Assembly: GCA_965212505.1 (NCBI GenBank)
Contig: OZ243123.1
Span: 744,001-808,000 of the forward strand
DNA: 64,000 nucleotides
Direction: 5' to 3'
Origin: JAHEKO01 sp965212505
GTDB lineage: Bacteria > Acidobacteriota > Thermoanaerobaculia > Multivoradales > JAHEKO01
Shown here: positions 52,102-59,071 of the stretch, in pieces
Position numbering within the stretch: position 1 is the first letter of the stretch
Layout: each line of letters starts with the position of its first letter
The notes under the pieces: generated by a model
Database searches by the model: none
Told to the model about the DNA's origin: nothing
Seen by the model: only the letters and a program-made list of their open reading frames with translations
Position numbers and translations under genes: made by a program

Positions 52102-52143
52102 TTTGCGTCGGCCGACAACCGCCCAAGTCTCAGCCGACGCAAA
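52102..52143 (+). other. Long-loop stem-loop in the space after the SGNH gene
   Basis: TTTGCGTCGGC (52102-52112) and GCCGACGCAAA (52133-52143) are perfectly complementary with a 20-base loop. No T-run follows. It sits between the convergent SGNH and arylsulfotransferase-like genes and may slow or end transcription from both sides. Confidence 0.5.
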
Positions 52144-52322
52144 CGGGCCGATTGGGGTAGGGAATCGGCAGACTACGTCGTCCCTGGAAGCCGAGAGTTC
52201 CTGCCAACGGTTCCCGGGTCTCGGCGTGTGGTGATCGGATCGGAGACCCCGTAGGCGAGGTCGCCCAGAAGAGCTGTTTCAGACCTAGCGGGTGAACAAG
52301 GTCCTGGAAGATAGCTGGCTCC

Positions 52323-53882
52323 TCAGTTCACGTAGCCCATTGCGCGCAGGTGCTCCTGGCGCACGGCGAGCTCCTCGGCGGTGAGGTCCGTGGCGGCCTC
52401 GGAATCGTCGGAGTGCGCGTCGGCGATCCCGATCTGTGGCGGCTGCCAGAAGGCGAGGCGAGTCGCCTCGTCGGGCTCGGACACCTCCACGCACATCTCG
52501 ACGCGCTCGAGCGCCACGGCCGACAGATCGAGGCGCTGCGAGCGCCACTCGGAACTCGAGATCACGTCCTCGAAGACCGTCGTCGCCTGGTCGGTCTCTG
52601 GGTTGCGAAGCCGAATGGAAAAGTTGCTGTCAACTTCCGCCAGGGTCCCGTAGTTGAGGTCGGCGATCGCGTTCTGTGGCACCAGGATCTGGGCGCAGTG
52701 GCGGCGCTCGGTGAGCACCTGGCGCTCGACGCCGTCGACCTCGACCGTCTGGCGATCGCCTGCGCGAGAGAAGCGGTAGCTGTCCCGATCGACGTGAACC
52801 TTGCCGGTCGGGCGAACGGCCGGCCGCTCGGCGGGTGGCAGGCTCGCGAGTTCGGGACAGAAGTCGGCCGGGTAGCGTGAGGGGCGGTTGAGGCGGTAGC
52901 CCGGCGCCCACTCCCAGACTGTTCGCCCGGCCCGATCCACTTCGAACACGCGTCCGCCCTGGCTCGAGGAGATCAGCACGTTGCCGTTTGCGAGCGGCTG
53001 CTGAGAGCCCGAGGTAGGGGAGTAGAAGCCGGGGGCCGTGTATGTCCAGAGGAGTGAGCCGTTTCTCGGGTCGATCTCGATGACTTCACTCTGGCGGTCG
53101 CCGCGAAAGCTCGCAAACCGGTTGTTGAAGATCACGATGTTGCCGTTACGCTCCCCCTCCGGTCCGATCATGAGCGCCTCGTGCTGGAGATCGAGATCGC
53201 CCTCGTAGGTCCAGACCACCTTTCCGGTGCGCTTGTCTACGATGAGCGCCAAGTCCAAATTGCGCGCGCTCATCAAGAGGTTGCCGGGCCGGAAGCGCTC
53301 GTCCCCAGCCGTGTACCAGGGGTTCTCGGGCAGCTCCTGCACCGAGTTGATGTGGGTGCTGTCGCCGCTCTGCTGTCGAGAGCGCACGATCCAGGGGGCG
53401 AGCGGTTCGGCGGCGCTCCACTGCCACACGACCTCCCCCGCGACGTCGAGTTCCAAGACGTCGTCGGCGTCGTTGTCGTGCGCTCGGGTGAGAACGACCG
53501 TGTTGCCGTTGCGCAGCCGAATCACGTCGTGGTGTGGGAACCGACCTTCGAAACGCGCGCGCCAGATCTCTCGCCCCTGCCAGTCGAGCTCGACGACGGC
53601 GCGGCCGGCACCGATTCCGAGCAGCGTGCAGCCTTCGAGCAGCCGCACCCTGGACTTCAGGCGAGCGTCGGGCCACTCGCGCACGATGTGGCCGCGCATA
53701 TCGAGCAGGATCGGATGCTGACGGCTGCGGAACGCCAGGGTGTAGCCGTTGGTCGCCGAGCGGGGGTCGTAGACATTGATGCCCTCGGGCCGATCGAGGG
53801 GCTGCGGAGTCGACCTGGTCCCGGGCTCGCCACAGCTGAGGGCGAGCCAGAGGAAGGCGCTGGTACGCAGAAGACGACGCAA
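52323..53882 (-). CDS. Arylsulfotransferase-like lipoprotein
   Basis: A 519-residue ASST-family propeller. It starts at a TTG (53882) and has a lipoprotein signal (LLRTSAFLWLALSC). The family landmarks are GYTLAFRSRQHPILLDMRGHIVREWP, FPHHDVIRLRNGNTVVLT, STHINSVQELPENPWY, LMSARNLDLALIVDKRTGKVVWTY, LQHEALMI, IVIFNNR and VFEVDRAGRTVWEW. Histidines in FPHHD, STHINS and LQHEA are the positions used by ASST enzymes for sulfate transfer between phenols. A distal domain of 150 residues follows the propeller. It is divergent from the PQQ-repeat lipoprotein, with only 58 bases between starts. Confidence 0.85.
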   Translation of the reverse strand: MRRLLRTSAFLWLALSCGEPGTRSTPQPLDRPEGINVYDPRSATNGYTLAFRSRQHPILLDMRGHIVREWPDARLKSRVRLLEGCTLLGIGAGRAVVELDWQGREIWRARFEGRFPHHDVIRLRNGNTVVLTRAHDNDADDVLELDVAGEVVWQWSAAEPLAPWIVRSRQQSGDSTHINSVQELPENPWYTAGDERFRPGNLLMSARNLDLALIVDKRTGKVVWTYEGDLDLQHEALMIGPEGERNGNIVIFNNRFASFRGDRQSEVIEIDPRNGSLLWTYTAPGFYSPTSGSQQPLANGNVLISSSQGGRVFEVDRAGRTVWEWAPGYRLNRPSRYPADFCPELASLPPAERPAVRPTGKVHVDRDSYRFSRAGDRQTVEVDGVERQVLTERRHCAQILVPQNAIADLNYGTLAEVDSNFSIRLRNPETDQATTVFEDVISSSEWRSQRLDLSAVALERVEMCVEVSEPDEATRLAFWQPPQIGIADAHSDDSEAATDLTAEELAVRQEHLRAMGYVN

Positions 53883-53925
53883 GGGACACCCTGGGCTGGC
53901 GGGACTCTAACAGCCCCCTCCGGTG

Positions 53926-53931
53926 TAACAT
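53926..53931 (+). promoter_or_regulatory. Putative -10 hexamer (TAACAT) before the PQQ-repeat lipoprotein
   Basis: TAACAT ends 9 bases before the TTG at 53941, with only a weak GAGG in between. It lies in a short divergent promoter space facing the arylsulfotransferase-like gene. Confidence 0.4.
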
Positions 53932-53940
53932 AGAGGCGCT

Positions 53941-55245
53941 TTGCGACCCGCACTTTACCCCGTCCACCGCTGGTTTTCCCCACTCCTCCTCCTGGCCTTT
54001 TTGGTCGCGTGCAGCGAGCCCGGTCCACAGCTGTCTGCCGACGATTGGCCCCAATTTCGCGGCCATGGCGGCAACGCCATCGTGAGCGGTACCCTGCCGA
54101 CCGAGTGGGGTGCCGGGGACGAGAACGTGCGCTGGAGCTCGGAAGTGCCGGGTTTCGGCCGAGCCTCTCCGATCGTTGCCGGAGGAAGGCTCTTCTTGGC
54201 CATCGCCGAACCGGACGAGAAGAGCCTTGGTCACGGCATCGTTGCGCTCGACGCTTCGACCGGTGAGCAGCTCTGGAAGACGACCGTCGCAAGTCGCAAG
54301 AAGCTGGTGCTCAAGAACCGTTTTGGCGTCCATTCCGGTGCGACGCCGGTGACCGACGGCCAGGCGGTCTACGCCTATTTTGGCGCGGAACTCGCAGCGC
54401 TCGACGTTGCTACCGGGCAGCTGCTCTGGGAGCAGGTCGTCGAGGACGACTACGAAAAGACCACACGCTACGGAGCCGGCTCGTCACCGGTCCTTGCGGG
54501 CGACCTCATCATCATTCTGCAGGACAAGGAGTACGCCAAGCCCGAATACGACGTCGGTTGGCTTGCCGCCTTCGACCGTGCGACGGGCGAAGAGCGCTGG
54601 CGAGTCGAGTTCGACGACGGCTGTTGCTCCTACGTGACTCCCACCGTTCGGCAAACAGCGGCGGGCGCCGAGGTGGTGGTGGCTCTCAGTCGGAAGGTCG
54701 TCGCCTACGCGGCCGCCACCGGTGAGCTGCTCTGGGAAGACGATCAGGACATGAACCAACCGGTGGCGAGCGCGGTGCTGATCGACGATCTGCTCTGTAT
54801 CGCCTCGGGCGCCCACAACGTTCGCGAGACGGTCTGTCGCCGCCTCACCGGTAGCGGTTCGGACACCGATGTCGAGGTGCTCTGGCGGACCAGCCGCGCC
54901 GTGGCGGAGACCGCGTCCCCCGTGCTCTACGAGGGCCGCCTCTACGTGGTGACGCAGAAAGGTGTTCTGACGACCTACGACGCGTTGACCGGCCAGATAC
55001 TCTGGAGAGTGCGCCTCGAGGCCGGTGCCTACCATGGGTCTCTGTTGGCGGGTGACGGGAAGATCTACGCGTTCAACAATAACGGTGTGACCACCGTTCT
55101 GGCCTCGGCCTCGGAAGAGAAGACGCTGGCGGTCAACCAACTCGGCGAGCGCTCGACGATCGCGACGCCGGCTGTCGCCGGCGGCCGCCTCTACATGCGG
55201 CTGCGCGACCGGCTGGTCTGCATCGAGTCGACCGGCGGCGGATAG
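53941..55245 (+). CDS. PQQ-repeat (BamB-like propeller) lipoprotein
   Basis: A 434-residue propeller protein. It starts at a TTG and has a lipoprotein signal (LLLLAFLVACSEP). The motif DWPQFRGHGGNAI opens a chain of PQQ-type blades: VALDASTGEQLWKTTV, AALDVATGQLLWEQVV, AAFDRATGEERWRVEF, YAAATGELLWEDDQ and TYDALTGQILWRVR. Such outer-membrane lipoproteins can be scaffolds (BamB-like) or quinoprotein-like; no PQQ-binding catalytic set is clear, so a structural role is more likely. Two pairs of cysteines are possible structural disulfides. Confidence 0.87.
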   Translation: MRPALYPVHRWFSPLLLLAFLVACSEPGPQLSADDWPQFRGHGGNAIVSGTLPTEWGAGDENVRWSSEVPGFGRASPIVAGGRLFLAIAEPDEKSLGHGIVALDASTGEQLWKTTVASRKKLVLKNRFGVHSGATPVTDGQAVYAYFGAELAALDVATGQLLWEQVVEDDYEKTTRYGAGSSPVLAGDLIIILQDKEYAKPEYDVGWLAAFDRATGEERWRVEFDDGCCSYVTPTVRQTAAGAEVVVALSRKVVAYAAATGELLWEDDQDMNQPVASAVLIDDLLCIASGAHNVRETVCRRLTGSGSDTDVEVLWRTSRAVAETASPVLYEGRLYVVTQKGVLTTYDALTGQILWRVRLEAGAYHGSLLAGDGKIYAFNNNGVTTVLASASEEKTLAVNQLGERSTIATPAVAGGRLYMRLRDRLVCIESTGGG

Positions 55246-55248
55246 GTA

Positions 55249-55908
55249 TCAGGAGGTCGGGATGCTGTGCATCCCGGTGGTCCTCTCGGTCAGCGAGCGG
55301 AGCTCGTCGGCGATCGCCAGCGTCGTGCGCACGGCGCTCGCGACGGCGTCTTGGATCTCGGGGGTCGTCGCGTGGCGCTCGAGGAACTCGCGGCCCTCGC
55401 GGTAGTGGTTGATCTCTTCCGGATGAATTGTCGATTCATAGAGAAGCGCCGTCTCGTGGTCGCCGACCGCGCGGCAAAACGAGATGAACTGAGCGTTGCG
55501 AACCTCCGCGATCGCCTCGCTGGCGAACGGGCCGGCGGCGATCCGTTCGGGTGTCGTTCGGAGCGTTTTCATGTACTCGTAGAGGGGTGAGTAGCCTTCG
55601 TCGAGCGGGTTGTAGTCGCTCAGGTCCTCTCCCAGCTCGGCGAGCCGAGCGGCGATCAGCTTGTAGTGCTTGACCTCGTCGCCGCACTGATGGCCGAGGA
55701 CCAACTTGCCGTCGAGCTCGGGTGTGCTCGGCATCCAATAGCCGGCGATGTCGCTCGCCTCGAGCTCGCTGCCGAGAGCCAGCCTGAGCAGTGTGATGAC
55801 GTCGAGCTGTCCGCTCGACTCGGCCTCGAGCGTTTCGTGCTCTCCGAGCTTCCGGAAGAGCAGATTCATCTCCTCGACCAGACCCGCTACGAACTCCTTG
55901 GCTTCCAC
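55249..55908 (-). CDS. Ferritin-like diiron-domain protein
   Basis: A 219-residue helical protein starting at a GTG with GAGGAGG upstream. Two ExxH-type helix motifs, CGDEVKHYKLIAARL and IHPEEINHYREGREF, and acidic residues in EHETLEAESSG and SELEASDIAGY are the layout of ferritin-like diiron proteins (four-helix bundle). There is no signal peptide. It is separated from the upstream dehydrogenase by 11 bases on the same strand, so the two are likely co-transcribed; a redox function with that enzyme is possible. I could not name a subfamily. Confidence 0.75.
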   Translation of the reverse strand: MEAKEFVAGLVEEMNLLFRKLGEHETLEAESSGQLDVITLLRLALGSELEASDIAGYWMPSTPELDGKLVLGHQCGDEVKHYKLIAARLAELGEDLSDYNPLDEGYSPLYEYMKTLRTTPERIAAGPFASEAIAEVRNAQFISFCRAVGDHETALLYESTIHPEEINHYREGREFLERHATTPEIQDAVASAVRTTLAIADELRSLTERTTGMHSIPTS

Positions 55909-55919
55909 CTCTGCCTCCT

Positions 55920-56984
55920 CTACTCAGGTACGCCGTGAGCGATCTCTGACTCGCCGACGGTCAACACGACCTTGCCAAACTGCTCGCGGCGCTCCAGCAC
56001 CCTCTGCGCCTCCGGCGCCTCGCGCAGCGGGAACGTCCGGTCGACGACCGGACGGAGCTCGCCCGCCTCGACGAAGCGTAGGAGCTGGCGGAGCTCCCCG
56101 AGACTGCCCATCGTCGAGCCGAGGATCGAGAGGCTCTTGAAGAAGATGGCCCGCAGGTTGACGGTGGCGGTCGGCGCTACGGTCGCGCCACACAGAACCA
56201 CCCGCCCCGACCAGGCGAGAGCTCGGAAGCTCTGTTCGAACACCTCACCGCCGACGTGGTCGAAGACCACCTCAACGCCCTTTTTGCCGGTGATCGCCCT
56301 CGTCTCCTTGGCGAAGTCGGCCTCGCGGTAGTTGATTCCGTGTGTCGCGCCCAGCTCGCGCGCTCTGTCGAGCTTCTTCTGGCTGCTGGCGGTCGCGATG
56401 ATGTGTCGGGCACCGAGCAGCCGGGCGATCTGGATACCGGCGCTCGAGACCCCGGAGCCGGCCGCGTGAATCAGCACGTCTTCGAGCGGCTGGAGCTTTG
56501 CCCTTCCGACGAGCATTCGCCAGGCCGTGAGAAAGACCAGCGGAATGGCCGCCGCCTCGACGTAGGAGAGTCCCTTCGGAAGCGGCAGAATGTTGCGCCT
56601 GGGGACGGTCACGAACTCGGCGTAGCCGCCGTTGCGGTGCTCGCCGAGAATGCCGTAGCGCCTGCACTGCATGTCGGCACCGGAGACGCAGCGCTCGCAG
56701 GTACCGCACGACACTCCGGGCGCTACCAGCGTTGGCGTACCGGGCTCGAGGTCGTCGATCAGATCGCCGGTCGCGTCGATCTCGCCGGCGATCTCGCTGC
56801 CGGGGATCAGAGGTAGTGGGTACTGGTGAGTGTCGACGCCGCGGCGCACCCAGAGGTCGAGGTGATTGAGGCCGCAGGCCCGGATGCGCACCCGTGCTTC
56901 GTCCGCGCGCGGCTCTGGGTCGGGGAGCTCGAGCCACTCGAGGACCTCCGGCCCGCCGTGGCGGGAGACCTGAAAGCCGTGCAT
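55920..56984 (-). CDS. Zinc-binding alcohol dehydrogenase/quinone oxidoreductase-like (MDR) protein
   Basis: A 354-residue medium-chain dehydrogenase. The ATG at 56984 is chosen because the frame upstream runs into the divergent promoter and a TAGACT hexamer lies 7 bases before it. The catalytic-type motif is GLNHLDLWVRRG; the structural zinc loop CGTCERCVSGADMQC has four cysteines; the NAD(P) fold has AAGSGVSSAGIQIARLLG. The layout is that of NADPH:quinone oxidoreductase or alcohol dehydrogenase of unknown substrate. It is cytosolic and probably co-transcribed with the ferritin-like gene. Confidence 0.88.
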   Translation of the reverse strand: MHGFQVSRHGGPEVLEWLELPDPEPRADEARVRIRACGLNHLDLWVRRGVDTHQYPLPLIPGSEIAGEIDATGDLIDDLEPGTPTLVAPGVSCGTCERCVSGADMQCRRYGILGEHRNGGYAEFVTVPRRNILPLPKGLSYVEAAAIPLVFLTAWRMLVGRAKLQPLEDVLIHAAGSGVSSAGIQIARLLGARHIIATASSQKKLDRARELGATHGINYREADFAKETRAITGKKGVEVVFDHVGGEVFEQSFRALAWSGRVVLCGATVAPTATVNLRAIFFKSLSILGSTMGSLGELRQLLRFVEAGELRPVVDRTFPLREAPEAQRVLERREQFGKVVLTVGESEIAHGVPE

Positions 56985-56991
56985 CGCAGGG

Positions 56992-56997
56992 AGTCTA
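56992..56997 (-). promoter_or_regulatory. Putative -10 hexamer (TAGACT), leaderless dehydrogenase start
   Basis: TAGACT on the minus strand ends 7 bases before the ATG at 56984. The facing gene has its own TACAAT at 57012-57017, so two divergent promoters are packed in 43 bases. Confidence 0.45.
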
Positions 56998-57011
56998 TCG
57001 GAGCCCGAAGG

Positions 57012-57017
57012 TACAAT
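57012..57017 (+). promoter_or_regulatory. Putative -10 hexamer (TACAAT), leaderless start of the gene at 57028
   Basis: TACAAT ends 10 bases before the ATG at 57028 and there is no ribosome site. Its -35 region would overlap the facing dehydrogenase promoter. Confidence 0.5.
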
Positions 57018-57027
57018 CCGACGCGAA

Positions 57028-57921
57028 ATGCGCCCTCTTCCGCCCTCGATCACGGCTGTGATCCTCTTGCTGTTCGTCCACGCCGCACCTTCGCTCTCGC
57101 AGGAGTCGGCAGTGCCGGGCTCGGGGGCCGTGCTCTCGCGCCTACCGCTGCTCGACCTGTATAGCGAGCTGGTTCCGGTGCGCTATTCGGCCGGATCGCT
57201 CCAGCGAGCCTCGAACCTTCAGGATCCGTTCGAGCTTCTGACCTCTGACTTCCGGCGCTGGAGCGGTACGCCGGCTCAGCTTGCGGTCTTGCTGCTCAAC
57301 CGCGACGAGTGGACCCAGGCGGGCTTCGCGCTTCCCTATGGACTGCCGATGCGCTCCTCGGGCGCTGCGGTTGCGACGGCGGCCTGGGGCGACGGCGAGA
57401 CCGTCGATCTCTGGCGGGGACTGCTCGGTTGGAGCCTGCCGACGGTGGAGGAGTCGCCGCTTCGGAGCACCGCCGAAGAGGCGGCGAGCCTCCTGCCGGG
57501 CGACCTACTCGGTCTGTTCGAAGGGGCGCGACTTTTGGTCGAGAACGCCGGCTACAGCGGCTCGGAGTCGTGGGTCGGGGACGTGGTCTCGCACACGCTG
57601 GCGCTGACCGTGGTCGCTCGCGGCTTCGTCGGTGGGCTCGGCGAAGCGGATCGCTTCTATCAGAACCTCGCCGCTGACCGGCCCGCTCGGCCGCTCGCCG
57701 AGTACGGGCCAGGCCTGTCTCTCGAAGACTGGCTCTGGTTCCAGTCGCGCTTCTACGGTGCTGCCAGGGCCATCCTCGACTCCGAGAGGCGCGGCACCGG
57801 CAAGTCGATCGTCAAGCTGATCCGGAAGCACGAAGGACATCTGTCAGTTGGCGAGCTGGTCGGGCGCTATCCGTCTTTGAGCGCCTGGATCGCGGAGAGC
57901 TTTCCCACGAACGAGGGGTAG
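57028..57921 (+). CDS. Secreted protein of unknown function
   Basis: A 297-residue exported protein. It has a signal peptide (ITAVILLLFVHAAPSLS) and no cysteine in the mature part. The sequence is mainly helical with hydrophobic patches (LLNRDEWTQAGFALPYGLPM, DLWRGLLGWSLP, LLPGDLLGLFEGARLL) and a lysine/histidine-rich tail (SIVKLIRKHEGHL). I do not recognise a family or active site. It is divergent from the dehydrogenase with a 43-base intergenic space and no ribosome site. Confidence 0.7.
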   Translation: MRPLPPSITAVILLLFVHAAPSLSQESAVPGSGAVLSRLPLLDLYSELVPVRYSAGSLQRASNLQDPFELLTSDFRRWSGTPAQLAVLLLNRDEWTQAGFALPYGLPMRSSGAAVATAAWGDGETVDLWRGLLGWSLPTVEESPLRSTAEEAASLLPGDLLGLFEGARLLVENAGYSGSESWVGDVVSHTLALTVVARGFVGGLGEADRFYQNLAADRPARPLAEYGPGLSLEDWLWFQSRFYGAARAILDSERRGTGKSIVKLIRKHEGHLSVGELVGRYPSLSAWIAESFPTNEG

Positions 57922-58326
57922 ATTCGATCTACCAGCACCTTCCTCGGACCACCCCTTGGGAACAGGTTTCTGGACGGCCTCGTCGCCTGAACCCGATCTG
58001 GCGATTGACGGGTTCCAGAGAGCAGGCAAGGTGGTTCACGTCGTACTTGGGATCGTTTGGTAGCGCTGGCGGTCTCTCCGGGCGTTTGTCGGCCTGGCCG
58101 TTCTTTCCAGGACGCCGGACGGGTCGCTTGGTCGCTCGGCTTCGGGCTCTCTGGGGCGGGGAGGATAGGCGCTCCCGGGGTCTCGGAGGCATCTTTCTTG
58201 CGAGCCTTGCGCCGCCTGCAGAGCAGCCCGGTGTTGTGACGCATTCAATTGTCGCCATATATCTCTGCGTTCAGGATGCCTGTACACGCTCGCGGGCAGA
58301 TCTCGGCGAGCCAACCGGAGACAGCG
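57922..58326. other. Non-coding stretch before the outer-membrane barrel gene
   Basis: About 405 bases with no convincing gene on either strand. It includes a promoter-like arrangement, TTGTGA (58234-58239) and TATATC (58258-58263) with an 18-base spacer, and the ribosome-site GGAG for the gene at 58327. No tRNA or known riboswitch is recognised. Confidence 0.5.
58234..58263 (+). promoter_or_regulatory. Candidate sigma-70 promoter of the outer-membrane barrel gene
   Basis: TTGTGA then TATATC with an 18-base spacer, in the only AT-rich part of the stretch; the start codon is about 64 bases downstream. Confidence 0.4.
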
Positions 58327-58896
58327 ATGAAGAGATTCTGGGTAGTGGTAGGTCTGGTGGTAGTGGTCTTCGCCGCACCGGCGGCAGCCAGTGAGATCGG
58401 TGCGGGAATCGGATTCTGGGACACCGAGGGTGCCGACAGTGACAACGGCTTCATGGTGAAGTTCAGCCTCGACGTCGGTGAGAAATGGAACATCGATCTG
58501 AGAGGTTCGTTCTTCGACGGGCACGCCTTCGCCCAGGCGGTGCGGACGCTCGATATCGAGGCGACGGCGATCGACGTCGGCCTCTCGTACGACTTCAACC
58601 CGTCTAGCAGGGCAAATCCCTATGTCGGCGCGGGCGTCAACTACTCGCTCTTCAAGTCGACGGCGTTCAACACGGTGTTGAGCGAGTCCGAGCAGAGCCG
58701 AGTCGACGACGAACCAGGTTGGTATGTGCTGGGCGGCGTCAAGGGGCCGATCAGCGGTTCGCTCGGCTACTTCGTCGAGGTGATGTATCGACAGAACAAG
58801 GCGAACGTAGAGGGTGACGGCCTGGCCGCGTTCGACGCGATCGAGGTCGACTTCGCCGGCGCGGGCGCATCGGCCGGCATCTCCTTCAACTGGTAA
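58327..58896 (+). CDS. Small outer-membrane beta-barrel protein
   Basis: A 189-residue OMP-type protein. The ATG at 58327 follows GGAG and opens a signal peptide (RFWVVVGLVVVVFAAPAAA). The rest alternates hydrophobic and polar residues in barrel-like strands: EIGAGIGFWD, MVKFSLDVGEKWNIDLRGSFF, AIDVGLSYDFNPS, YVGAGVNYSLF, WYVLGGVKG, LGYFVEVMYRQ. It ends GISFNW with a C-terminal aromatic residue as in porin-type proteins. This is the fold of small 8-strand barrels (OmpW/OmpA-like) of unknown ligand. A terminator follows. Confidence 0.85.
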   Translation: MKRFWVVVGLVVVVFAAPAAASEIGAGIGFWDTEGADSDNGFMVKFSLDVGEKWNIDLRGSFFDGHAFAQAVRTLDIEATAIDVGLSYDFNPSSRANPYVGAGVNYSLFKSTAFNTVLSESEQSRVDDEPGWYVLGGVKGPISGSLGYFVEVMYRQNKANVEGDGLAAFDAIEVDFAGAGASAGISFNW

Positions 58897-58946
58897 CACC
58901 CGGAGTCGTCTGCACTCGAAGACTCTGTTCCACTCTGCTGGTTTGG

Positions 58947-58982
58947 CGCTCCCGGTCCGAAGGGCTGGGAGCGTTTCTTTTT
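58947..58982 (+). terminator. Rho-independent terminator after the outer-membrane barrel gene
   Basis: CGCTCCC (58947-58953) pairs with GGGAGCG (58967-58973) and a long T-rich run (TTTCTTTTT) follows at 58974-58982. Confidence 0.85.
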
Positions 58983-59071
58983 GGGTGGGCGCCCTCTTCC
59001 TTCCGGCGCGGTTCTGTGTTCGACTGATCGGGCGGGGCTGAGGCCGGCTCCGAGATCGCTCCGGAAGACAC

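Noticed and set aside
57922..58326. A structured RNA or riboswitch before the outer-membrane barrel gene
   Set aside because: The stretch is 405 bases long, but I found no pattern of a known riboswitch or RNA class, only a plausible promoter.
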